From: UBA8337 sp965658615
GTDB lineage: Bacteria > Pseudomonadota > Alphaproteobacteria > RS24
NCBI GenBank assembly: GCA_965658615.1
Contig: CBFHSX010000033.1
Coordinates: 1 to 16,927 of the forward strand
Direction: 5' to 3'
Length of the DNA stretch: 16,927 nt
The notes below the pieces were generated by a model. That model was not told the origin of the DNA. It made no database searches and saw only the letters and a program-made list of their open reading frames with translations. The position numbers and the translations under genes are program-made. Below, piece by piece: positions 7,722 to 14,662 of this stretch; position 1 is the first letter of the stretch; every line of letters starts with the position of its first letter.

Positions 7722-9136
7722 ATATTGGCCACGGCTTCAACGTTTTCATTGTGCTTGCGGCGTGAGATCTGATAGCGCCGCATCATGAAGAAAGCCGCAA
7801 TATAGAAGAACGCTTCAATCGGTACGGCGTAAAGCACCAGATCAACCATGGTTTGCGGGTCTACCTCTGACGGCTTTGCATTGCGCGGCAAATTGATCAA
7901 TGACAGCACCAGACCGGCCATGAGAATACCCATGCCCGCCACCATTTTGCCGGCAAAAGCCCGCGCTGCAAAGATAATGCCCTCATTGCGCCGCGATGTG
8001 TCGACCGCGCTATCCTCCACGACATCGGCCATCATGGAAGCAAACAGGATATAGAAAACGATGATAATCCAAACTTGCAGAAAATTATGCGTCAGCAGCA
8101 TGGGAAACAGCGCCGGATCGCCGTTTTGCGGCAGAATATCGGCCAGACGCGACAGCCACATAGATGGGCCGATAATCAGCATGACAATAAAACTGCCCAG
8201 GGCGGCGCGTTTTTTATCGAATTTCTTGCCCAAAACACGCGCGACCGGCACGGCCAATACTGCCGCCAATGCTTGGAACATGGTGAAAATGGCCAATTGC
8301 GATGTCTGCAACTCCCAGAAGAAAGTATGGAAATACAGGCTCAGCGCGGCTTGAAATCCGGCCGCCGTGCCAAAAAACACAGAGGCCAGAAACAGCGCCA
8401 GAAAATTGCGGTTCTTCAACACATCGAGAATTTCGCCAAACACAATGCGCGGCGACATCACCTCGTGCGCCGGTGGCACATGCAGATGCGGAATGGTGTT
8501 ATGCGTGCCGATCGAAGAGCCGAGCATAAAGATGAACATGAGAACGGAGGCGGCAATGCCGTATTGAGCATAACCGCCCGCTTGCAATATGCCGTTTTGG
8601 TCGCCCGTGCTGGCCAAAAAGGTCGAGTAAGCCAGAAATGCCATGCCGATACCGCCAAGCCAGCCAAAGCTGAAACGCAGGCCCATCAGCTCAGTGCGCG
8701 TATCATAATCCGTGGTCAGTTCGGAAATCAGCGCCGTACTGGGCACATCGTAAAAGGTGATGAAAATGCGAATGCTCACCGCCATCATCACCAGATAACC
8801 GAACAGCATCATCTGGTCGTCCAGCACAAATTCAGGCGGGTTCCACATCACCGCATAGCTGAGGCAGACCGGAATAATCGAGATATACATAAACGGGTGG
8901 CGACGCCCCCATTTGGAGCGCCAATTGTCGGAAATATAACCGATAAGCGGGTCGGTGATGGCGTCCACCGCGATGGCAATGGTCAAGGCCAGACTGGTCA
9001 GCAGCGGCTCGAGGCCAAGCACTTGTGAATAAAAGATCAGCAGAAAATAGGAAAAGCCGTTTTCTTTAATGCCAAACGGCGCGGCGCCGGCCCCGTAAGT
9101 ATATTTCGTTCTGCCGTCCAGCCGATATCCGCTCAT
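7718..9136 (-). CDS. GPH/MelB-type major facilitator (sugar or uronide:cation symporter)
   Basis: A 12-helix major facilitator protein of 472 residues in the glycoside-pentoside-hexuronide:cation symporter family. The signature is early: VDAITDPLIGYISD (about 57-70), with Asp58 and Asp62 spaced like the cation-binding Asp55/Asp59 of MelB. The basic loop RSKWGRRHPF follows. The start is ATG 9136, chosen because GGGAGG lies just upstream; the further upstream in-frame ATG lacks such a site and would add an unrelated 24-residue tail. The substrate is unknown, and no glycosidase or sugar catabolic gene adjoins it. Its TAA (7718-7720) overlaps the TAA of the convergent SulP gene. Confidence 0.88.
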   Translation of the reverse strand: MSGYRLDGRTKYTYGAGAAPFGIKENGFSYFLLIFYSQVLGLEPLLTSLALTIAIAVDAITDPLIGYISDNWRSKWGRRHPFMYISIIPVCLSYAVMWNPPEFVLDDQMMLFGYLVMMAVSIRIFITFYDVPSTALISELTTDYDTRTELMGLRFSFGWLGGIGMAFLAYSTFLASTGDQNGILQAGGYAQYGIAASVLMFIFMLGSSIGTHNTIPHLHVPPAHEVMSPRIVFGEILDVLKNRNFLALFLASVFFGTAAGFQAALSLYFHTFFWELQTSQLAIFTMFQALAAVLAVPVARVLGKKFDKKRAALGSFIVMLIIGPSMWLSRLADILPQNGDPALFPMLLTHNFLQVWIIIVFYILFASMMADVVEDSAVDTSRRNEGIIFAARAFAGKMVAGMGILMAGLVLSLINLPRNAKPSEVDPQTMVDLVLYAVPIEAFFYIAAFFMMRRYQISRRKHNENVEAVANI

Positions 9137-9207
9137 ATACGCCTCCCTAAGAGGCACGAGCATTGACCAAAATGGCGCGCAAGTAAACAAGACAAGCAAA
9201 CCATGCA

Positions 9208-9235
9208 TTGCAAATCACGAATCCTTGCCTAAACT
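9208..9235 (+). promoter_or_regulatory. Candidate promoter of the GntP-family gene
   Basis: TTGCAA (9208-9213), a 16-base spacer and TAAACT (9230-9235) lie 25 bases ahead of the start codon. The gap between the divergent symporter and the permease is 123 bases and probably holds promoters for both; the minus-strand one is not clear to me. Confidence 0.4.
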
Positions 9236-9259
9236 GAGTTTGATTATTAGGGGGATCTT

Positions 9260-10624
9260 ATGGCTTATTTGGGTTTGCTGGCCGGTTTGGCCTTGTTGAT
9301 TTATCTGGCATTGCGCGGCGTCAATATTTTGTTCGCATCGCTGCTTTGCGGTCTGGTTGTAGCAGCGACCAACGGGCTGACCATTCACGAAGCCTTCTCC
9401 ACCCATTATGCTACCGGGCCGCTCGGCACGTTCAGCTTTGCCGGCCGCTTCTTCCTATTGTTTATCGCCGGTGCTGTGTTTGGCCGCATTATGGGCGAGA
9501 GCAAGGCCGCTACCTCGATTGCTTTGGCACTGGTCGATCGTCTCGGCGCGCACTGCGCCCTGACGATTACCGTCATTGCTTGTGCCGGTCTGACTTATGG
9601 CGGCGTGGTAGTGTTTGTCGTTATTTTCGCCATGTATCCGCTCGGTCTTTCTTTGTTGAAGGAAGCCGATATTCCCAAGCGCCTGTTTTGCGCTGCGCTG
9701 GCGCTGGGGGCCGGTACATTCACCCTCACCGCCCTGCCCGGCACGCCATCGATTCAAAATGTTATTCCGTCCGTCGCACTGGGAACGGATTTGTTCGCCG
9801 CGCCTATGCTTGGTCTGATCGGCGGTGCGATTATGTTTGTGCTTGGCATGCTCTATCTCGAACGCCAACGCATCGCCGCCAAAGAAGCCGGGGAAGGCTT
9901 TGACCCGGGGCCGAATGACAAGGTTGAAAATATTGTCGCCTCGGATGACATGCCAAGCTGGCAAGTGGCGCTGGTGCCGCTGGTTGTTGTGCTGGGTACT
10001 ATCCTGCTGCCGCGTCTGGCCTCGACCATGGGATTGGCGCCGGAAAGCGGCGGCATTGCCGAATTGATTAAATTCGCCAATAGCCAACCGGTTTTTTGGC
10101 CAAGCTTGGCGTTGTTTATCGGCTCTGTGCTGGCTTATTCGCTGTTTGAGAACCTGCGCGGCCGCGCATTGGAAGTCTTTGGCGAGGGCACAAATGACGC
10201 TGTCATGCCGCTTTTGAACACGGCAGCCGTCATCGGCTTTGGCGGCATTGTTGTGCAAACCATCGGCTTTCAGGACTTCTCCTCAGCCATGCTGAATAGC
10301 GGCCTACCGCCGAAAATCTCGGCCTTTGCGTCAATCTCAGTTGTCTCGGCCATTACCGGCTCGGCTTCGGGCGGCCTGCAGATTTTCATGACCACCATGG
10401 CTGATAGCTATATCGCGATGGGGATACCGGTCGATGAGCTGCACCGTATCGTTGCCATGGCCAGTGGCGGATTTGACAGCCTGCCACATTGCGGCGCGGT
10501 GATTGCCATGCTGACCATCACCCAGCTGACGCATAAGCAGGCCTACAAAGATGTCGGTATCATCACCGTGGTCATTCCGGTCATTGCGACGTTGGCCGTT
10601 ATGGGCATAAGCGCCGTTGTTTGA
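9260..10624 (+). CDS. GntP-family permease (organic acid/gluconate:H+ symporter type)
   Basis: An inner-membrane permease of 454 residues, the usual length of the GntP (gluconate permease) family, with about 12 hydrophobic segments. Recognisable stretches include AGLTYGGVVVFVVIFAMYPL, LTALPGTPSIQNVIPS (a family-typical loop), VIGFGGIVVQTIGFQ and GSASGGLQIFM. Near the end HRIVAMASGGFDSLPHCGAVI matches the conserved late motif. Family members carry gluconate, related sugar acids or hydroxybutyrate; the substrate is not determinable here, and no kinase or dehydratase partner is adjacent. AGGGGGA lies before ATG 9260. The gene stands alone, divergent from the GPH symporter. Confidence 0.9.
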   Translation: MAYLGLLAGLALLIYLALRGVNILFASLLCGLVVAATNGLTIHEAFSTHYATGPLGTFSFAGRFFLLFIAGAVFGRIMGESKAATSIALALVDRLGAHCALTITVIACAGLTYGGVVVFVVIFAMYPLGLSLLKEADIPKRLFCAALALGAGTFTLTALPGTPSIQNVIPSVALGTDLFAAPMLGLIGGAIMFVLGMLYLERQRIAAKEAGEGFDPGPNDKVENIVASDDMPSWQVALVPLVVVLGTILLPRLASTMGLAPESGGIAELIKFANSQPVFWPSLALFIGSVLAYSLFENLRGRALEVFGEGTNDAVMPLLNTAAVIGFGGIVVQTIGFQDFSSAMLNSGLPPKISAFASISVVSAITGSASGGLQIFMTTMADSYIAMGIPVDELHRIVAMASGGFDSLPHCGAVIAMLTITQLTHKQAYKDVGIITVVIPVIATLAVMGISAVV

Positions 10625-10719
10625 TAGATAAACGCCCAGAAAATAAACGGCAGAAAGCGGGTTTTGACGCGTTGCATATAATCGGCATAGCCGTCCAATT
10701 CTTGCCGTAATGTGGCTTC
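10621..10719 (-). pseudogene. Remnant of an isoprenylcysteine-carboxylmethyltransferase-like gene (C-terminal piece)
   Basis: Reading the minus strand from 10719 downwards gives 33 open codons starting EATLRQELDGYADYMQRV and continuing KTRFLPFIFWAF. This strongly resembles the C-terminal tail of membrane methyltransferases of the isoprenylcysteine carboxylmethyltransferase (ICMT-like) family, where E..L...L.GY..Y...V..R..P is conserved. An in-frame TAA stands at 10722-10720 just upstream and there is no start codon. The frame has no stop of its own and runs on into the antisense strand of the GntP gene. The membrane-spanning body of the family is absent. It is best read as a leftover of a deleted gene. 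Confidence 0.5.
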
Positions 10720-10758
10720 TTAAATGCCGATACGGGCGTTTATGCCTAGCGGCTATGC
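10628..10758. repeat. Three interleaved inverted repeats between gntP and tRNA-Lys
   Basis: ATAAACGCCC (10628-10637) pairs with GGGCGTTTAT (10734-10743). ATCGGCAT (10681-10688) pairs with ATGCCGAT (10724-10731). GCATAGCCG (10685-10693) pairs with CGGCTATGC (10750-10758). The second and third left arms share the bases GCAT, so those two stems exclude each other. All arms are perfect. The area overlaps the methyltransferase remnant, so some of this may be accident. Confidence 0.45.
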
Positions 10759-10808
10759 GCTAAAATGTCTCTTTGGCTATTTTAAGGGGCTTGAAACAAA
10801 TTAGGGTG

Positions 10809-10837
10809 TTGCGCTGAATCGAGAGAGCGGTTACATA
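10809..10837 (+). promoter_or_regulatory. Promoter of tRNA-Lys
   Basis: TTGCGC (10809-10814), an exact 17-base spacer and TACATA (10832-10837). The predicted start near 10844 lies about five bases before the mature tRNA 5' end, as expected for a stable RNA gene. Confidence 0.55.
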
Positions 10838-10848
10838 AGCGCTCAGTG

Positions 10849-10924
10849 GGGCCCGTAGCTCAGGTGGTAGAGCAACTGACTTTTAATCAGTGGGTCGAAG
10901 GTTCGAATCCTTCCGGGCTCACCA
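10849..10924 (+). tRNA. tRNA-Lys (anticodon UUU)
   Basis: A 76-base tRNA with encoded CCA. The acceptor stem GGGCCCG pairs with CGGGCTC, with one G-U wobble at 2-71. The D-arm is GCTC/GAGC, the anticodon stem ACTGA/TCAGT, and the TTT anticodon is at 10882-10884. A five-base variable region follows, then a T-arm with loop TTCGAAT. All stems are complete. AATTTTTC follows the CCA, but no separate terminator hairpin is seen. Confidence 0.97.
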
Positions 10925-10986
10925 ATTTTTCTGCAAATTTATAGATATATGGCATCGCATAGATGCCCGTTCCTCCAGTGTCGTAA

Positions 10987-11017
10987 TTGACAATGGGCAC
11001 GTCTTGCCTACCATTAT
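10987..11017 (+). promoter_or_regulatory. Candidate promoter of the GST-like gene
   Basis: A perfect -35 hexamer TTGACA (10987-10992) is followed by an AT-rich -10 area; CATTAT (11012-11017) is the best hexamer, at a rather long 19-base spacing. The start codon lies 20 bases further on, so the leader would be short. A small nested inverted repeat (TGCCC/GGGCA outside, TGTC/GACA inside) includes the -35. Confidence 0.35.
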
Positions 11018-11037
11018 ATTAGAGCGAGGCCCGTGAC

Positions 11038-11820
11038 ATGAGTGATATCCGCATCATTTCCTATTTGCCCAATCCGCGCGTTTACAAGGCGACGATTACA
11101 GCTCGGTTTTCCGGTGCCGAGATTGAAGTGCTCGGAAGCGCTCCGCCGGATATGGTCGATTGGTTGTGGGATTATGACGCCAAGCTTATGACCGATGCCG
11201 ATAAACAGTTGCATAGCCCGGCACGGCGCACCGCCAGCACCGGCTTTTCAGGCGACCTTTACAAAACCAATGGGTTTTTGGCCGCCAATCCGTTCGGCGA
11301 TATACCGGCGGCTTTTGCCGAGGATGGTGCGGTCGGCGTTTTCGAATCCAATTCGATTATGCGGCTGGCCGCCCTCACCGGCCCAAACGCGCCCGCGCTT
11401 TATGGAGACGGCCCGGCGCAACGCGCGCGCATTGATGGCTTTCTCGACAAAACGCTTCTATTTGCCGACAAGATTCAAGATTACATCCTCGCCGGGCCAC
11501 GCCTCGATGCCCAACTGCACAGCGCCATGGCGCGGGCTTTCACGAGTTATTGTTCGGCGTGCGAGGCTGCATTGAAGCAAACGCCATTTCTGGCCGGTGA
11601 CGCACTCAGCTTGGCCGATGTGGTGCTGGCCTGCGAAATGGCGCTATTGAGCAATGAAGGCCGCATGGCCGAACAATTGGCCGCCAAAGAATTGCCGTCG
11701 CTTTTGACACAAATGCCGCACTATCCGAGCTTGCTCGCGCATTTGCAAAGTCTTTACGCAATGCCTGAATTTGCCGCCGATTTAGCCGATTACGCAAAAT
11801 TTGTAGGTGTTGTAACCTAA
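11038..11820 (+). CDS. Glutathione S-transferase-like protein
   Basis: A cytosolic protein of 260 residues with a GST fold. The thioredoxin-like N-terminal part opens ISYLPNPRVYKATITARFSG, much like the N-terminal GST domain of eukaryotic eEF1B-gamma. It contains NPFGDIPAAF (the cis-proline loop) and VFESNSIMRLAA (the E-S-N-x-I glutathione-site motif). The helical C-terminal part has the N-capping motif FLAGDALSLADVVLA. Between the two lies a polar insert around residues 50-75 that is longer than usual. The reaction and substrate are unknown. The start at 11038 is the first ATG, with GCGAGG upstream. It is a single gene after tRNA-Lys, with only a sulfatase remnant and doxX, both on the other strand, beyond it. 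Confidence 0.85.
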   Translation: MSDIRIISYLPNPRVYKATITARFSGAEIEVLGSAPPDMVDWLWDYDAKLMTDADKQLHSPARRTASTGFSGDLYKTNGFLAANPFGDIPAAFAEDGAVGVFESNSIMRLAALTGPNAPALYGDGPAQRARIDGFLDKTLLFADKIQDYILAGPRLDAQLHSAMARAFTSYCSACEAALKQTPFLAGDALSLADVVLACEMALLSNEGRMAEQLAAKELPSLLTQMPHYPSLLAHLQSLYAMPEFAADLADYAKFVGVVT

Positions 11821-11836
11821 CCCTCGGTGCGATGGC

Positions 11837-12010
11837 TTATTCCCAACCTCTCGAGTTTCCCGCTATTTTCGCATTGCGCGCATCAAATAGGGCTTTTAAT
11901 TGGGCTGCCATTTCAGGCAGGTGCGTTGACACATTATAGGTCTCGTCCGGGTCTGTCTGCATGTCAAACAGCCATGCCCCGTCCCGGTATACCTCTATTT
12001 CTTTTCGACC
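11837..12010 (-). pseudogene. Remnant of a sulfatase gene (C-terminal piece)
   Basis: The minus strand in a frame different from doxX reads KEIEVYRDGAWLFDMQTDPD and then ETYNVSTHLPEMAAQL, ending in NSRGWE and a TAA at 11839-11837. This matches the end of type I sulfatases, where an LYDL..DPGET.N motif precedes a final helix. About 55 codons are left and the catalytic CxPxR region is absent. Its upstream part overlaps the last codons of doxX in another frame, so a deletion appears to have joined doxX to the sulfatase tail; the exact junction, near 11995-12010, is a guess. Confidence 0.6.
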
Positions 12011-12381
12011 GGCGTATAGCCCCCAAGAATGAGACAGCCGGCCATAATGCCAAGATTTTTGACAAAGTTCTGCGTCTCATGCGCGGCTTCCATGCCGGAA
12101 AAATTCCAAAAATCATGCAGGCTAAAATTAATCACCAAAATATAAGCAGCGCAGCCGAAAGCTGCATAGGTGACTTGGCGATTGGCAATCAACAGCCCAC
12201 CAAGCGCCAGATTAGCGATACCGGCAATGAATAAAAGCGGTTCGGTGAAGGGCACATTATGCCGCGTCATCAGATCTATGTGCATCTGCCAGTCGGCAAA
12301 TTTCGCCAATCCGGGCAGGATGAAATAAAGCCCGAGCAAAACCTGGCCGACCTTTAAGGATATGTTTTGATATTTTTGCAT
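11995..12381 (-). CDS. DoxX family membrane protein
   Basis: A small inner-membrane protein of 128 residues with four hydrophobic segments, the DoxX/SURF4-like layout. It begins MQKYQNISLKVGQVLLGLYF, and PGLAKFADWQMHIDLM follows as the family-typical first loop. A second conserved area is FIAGIANLALGGLLI. DoxX relatives are linked to quinone or thiol redox systems, but many have no known role. The start at 12381 is preferred because AGGA lies seven bases upstream; the longer in-frame form adds a non-conserved tail. The C-terminus GGYTPVEKK may have been altered by the deletion that left the sulfatase remnant behind it. Confidence 0.82.
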   Translation of the reverse strand: MQKYQNISLKVGQVLLGLYFILPGLAKFADWQMHIDLMTRHNVPFTEPLLFIAGIANLALGGLLIANRQVTYAAFGCAAYILVINFSLHDFWNFSGMEAAHETQNFVKNLGIMAGCLILGGYTPVEKK

Positions 12382-12491
12382 AAAAAATCCTAACGTTTTT
12401 CGCAGCCAGACAAAATAGGGAAATAGCCCTGTCTCAAAACCTGAAGCCGCAAGCCTTGAGGCCATCAAAATTAAATGGCATCATTTTCCTT

Positions 12492-12500
12492 TGCTATGAT
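12492..12500 (+). promoter_or_regulatory. Possible extended -10 element of the amine oxidase gene
   Basis: TGC TATGAT matches an extended -10 and resembles the element before the SulP gene. It lies only 15 bases from the ATG, which would put the transcript start inside the GAGGGAGA ribosome-binding site, so its use is doubtful. Confidence 0.2.
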
Positions 12501-12515
12501 TTGAGGGAGACGATC

Positions 12516-14552
12516 ATGCGCATTCTGGCTTTACCCCTGACCATTGGTTTTATTGCCCTGCTCGCCTTTATGATGAATTTCTCGGCCCAGCAACGCGGCG
12601 CGCTCGACATTCGCGAAGCGCAGGTCACCCCTTGGGACAGTTTAAGCGCCGATGAATTCACTATTGCTGCTGACGCGGTGCGCCGGAGCAGCACGAAAGA
12701 GCCCGTTTTCATCCGCATCGGTCTGCGCCAGCCGGACAAGGCAGAAGCGCTGGCCTGGCAGCCCGGCGAGACGGTGCAACGCGACGCTGAAGTGGTGTTT
12801 CTCGAGGATGGCAAATCCATGCTGGCGCATGTCGATCTGCTGCGTGGCGAAGAGACCATGCGCCGCGCGATGGGCGGCGGGCAAGCCATGTTCTCCAATC
12901 AGGCCGAATTGACCCCAATGGTGCTGGGCCTCAGCGAAGACCCGCAAATTCTTGCCGCATTGGCAAAACGCGGCCTCGAACCCGGTGAAGGCATTTGCCT
13001 GCCGCGCACGATTGGGCGCTTCTTCGCCGGTCAAGTAAACACGGTGCGCGACCGCATTGTGCGGCTTGATTGTGTCAATATTGCCTCGACCGGTGCCGGC
13101 ATGGGGCTGTTGCCGTCGACCAATGTGTTCGGTCGGCCGATTGAAGGGCTTGGTATTCTGTACAATGTCAGCAAGGGCGAGATTGTTGAGATTAAGGATA
13201 GCTATGAAGGACGGAATGCGCCGCCGCATGATATCTCAGCGGCTGAGTTTCACGAAGGGTTAATGACGCATCGCGCCCGCCTGAAGCCGATCGAGATTTC
13301 GCGCCCGCAAGGCCATAATTTCACCGTTCACGGCAGCGCGATTGACTGGCAGGGCTGGCATTTCCATCTGCGCTTCGACCCGCGCCAAGGCACGGTGTTG
13401 AACCGTGTCGGGCATAAAACCGCCTCCGGTTTCCGCTCGGTCGCATATGAAATCGCCATGTCAGAAATGTTTGTGCCATATCATGATAATGACCCGAACT
13501 GGTTCTACCGCGCCTATTTCGACATGGGCGAATATGGTTTCGGTAATATGGCGACACCGTTAAAGGGTGCTGATTGTCCGGCCGGCGCGGTTTATCAAAG
13601 CGCCCTGCTGCACCTGCCCGATGGCTCGCCCTATGAAGCGGAAAATCGCATTTGTATTTTTGAGCACGACCCCGGCCATCCGATTTGGCGACATAATGAA
13701 CCGCTATATGAGGGGATCCCCGGCGTGCCCAACCATCATTCGCGCCGTGCCACCGAGCTGGTCGTGCGTATGGTGGCGACGATCGGCAATTATGATTATT
13801 TCCAAGATTATGTGTTCGGTCAGGATGGGCGGCTGCGTATTCGCCTAATCTCCACCGGCATTGACGCAGTGAAGGGCGTTGTCTCCGAGACGTTGGCAGA
13901 TGCCACGGCGGCTGCCGATACTGAGACCGGCACGTTGATTGCGCCCTATCGTGTTGGCGTTAATCACGACCATTATTTCAGCTATCGCATTGATATGGAT
14001 GTTGACGGCACAGCGAATAATTTTGATCGTCTGAAAATGCGCGCCGTTGCACAGCCGAAAGACGCACCGCGCCGCGGTATTTGGGGGCTTGTGCCGGAGC
14101 GCGTCGCGACCGAAAAGCAGGCGCGGACCAAAATGGCGGCCGACAAACCGGCGCTTCTGGTTTTCTCCGGCCCGCGCCAAAACGCCATGGGATATGACAC
14201 CGCCTATCAATTGATGATGCCGAATGTGAAACCGCTGGTCACGCAATTTGACGAGGTGTTCAAGCGGGCTTATTTCGTGCAGAACAATCTTTGGGTGTCG
14301 CGCTTTAAACGCGATGAAATTTTCGCCGCCGGCCTTGAGGTCAATCAGTCCATCCCCTATCTCGGCCTGCCCGAATATATCGCCGACAATCAAACGCTGG
14401 AAGGCGAAGACCTTGTCGGCTGGGCGACCATCGGCTTTCACCATGTGCCTATGGCTGAGGACTGGCCGGTTATGCCGTCAAAGGTTGATGAAATCGTGCT
14501 GAAGCCGCGCAATTTCTTCGATCGCAATCCGGCGATTGATTTGCGACCTTGA
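12516..14552 (+). CDS. Copper amine oxidase (topaquinone type), exported
   Basis: Oxidises primary amines to aldehydes with release of ammonia and hydrogen peroxide. From ATG 12516 (GAGGGAGA upstream) the protein has 678 residues and opens with a signal peptide, hydrophobic core LALPLTIGFIALLAFMM, probably cut after FSA near residue 24, so it acts in the periplasm. N2 and N3 domains follow (about 30-120 and 130-260). The catalytic domain carries the base Asp336 in YFDMGEYGFG and the topaquinone precursor Tyr426 in TIGNYDY. Copper ligands His484 and His486 lie in NHDHYFSYRIDMDVDG, and His643 in TIGFHHVPMAEDWPVMP. All expected active-site residues are present. It lacks the extra N-terminal D1 domain of the E. 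coli enzyme (TynA). No aldehyde dehydrogenase is adjacent. Substrate unknown. Confidence 0.95.
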   Translation: MRILALPLTIGFIALLAFMMNFSAQQRGALDIREAQVTPWDSLSADEFTIAADAVRRSSTKEPVFIRIGLRQPDKAEALAWQPGETVQRDAEVVFLEDGKSMLAHVDLLRGEETMRRAMGGGQAMFSNQAELTPMVLGLSEDPQILAALAKRGLEPGEGICLPRTIGRFFAGQVNTVRDRIVRLDCVNIASTGAGMGLLPSTNVFGRPIEGLGILYNVSKGEIVEIKDSYEGRNAPPHDISAAEFHEGLMTHRARLKPIEISRPQGHNFTVHGSAIDWQGWHFHLRFDPRQGTVLNRVGHKTASGFRSVAYEIAMSEMFVPYHDNDPNWFYRAYFDMGEYGFGNMATPLKGADCPAGAVYQSALLHLPDGSPYEAENRICIFEHDPGHPIWRHNEPLYEGIPGVPNHHSRRATELVVRMVATIGNYDYFQDYVFGQDGRLRIRLISTGIDAVKGVVSETLADATAAADTETGTLIAPYRVGVNHDHYFSYRIDMDVDGTANNFDRLKMRAVAQPKDAPRRGIWGLVPERVATEKQARTKMAADKPALLVFSGPRQNAMGYDTAYQLMMPNVKPLVTQFDEVFKRAYFVQNNLWVSRFKRDEIFAAGLEVNQSIPYLGLPEYIADNQTLEGEDLVGWATIGFHHVPMAEDWPVMPSKVDEIVLKPRNFFDRNPAIDLRP

Positions 14553-14577
14553 GTTAACGCCAAATAAAAAAAATAAA

Positions 14578-14602
14578 GGCAAATAAGTTAAATTATTTTG
14601 CC
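14578..14602 (+). other. AT-rich hairpin after the amine oxidase gene
   Basis: GGCAAATAA can pair with TTATTTTGCC, with one bulged base and a five-base loop. No T-tract follows (CCCC instead), so it is not a standard terminator; it could be a weak 3' end or mere AT-richness. Confidence 0.25.
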
Positions 14603-14609
14603 CCTCGCC

Positions 14610-14637
14610 TTGCCGCGCCCGCTTTGCACTCTAGTTA
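14610..14637 (+). promoter_or_regulatory. Candidate promoter of the crt operon
   Basis: TTGCCG (14610-14615), a 16-base spacer and TAGTTA (14632-14637), 25 bases before the GTG start. The match is moderate. No TGT-N12-ACA (PpsR/CrtJ-type) site was found in this gap. Confidence 0.3.
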
Positions 14638-14662
14638 AAATGGGGAAGTTGAGAGGCGTCAC

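Noticed and set aside
8075..9028. Long plus-strand open frame inside the GPH symporter gene
   Set aside because: An antisense shadow, rich in His and Gln, with no recognisable domain.
10849..10924. tRNA-Lys as an integration site for a genomic island
   Set aside because: No integrase, no repeat of the tRNA 3' end and no change in gene type are visible nearby.
11827..12234. A 135-codon plus-strand open frame
   Set aside because: It lies antisense to doxX and the sulfatase remnant, has no good ribosome-binding site and does not resemble a protein.
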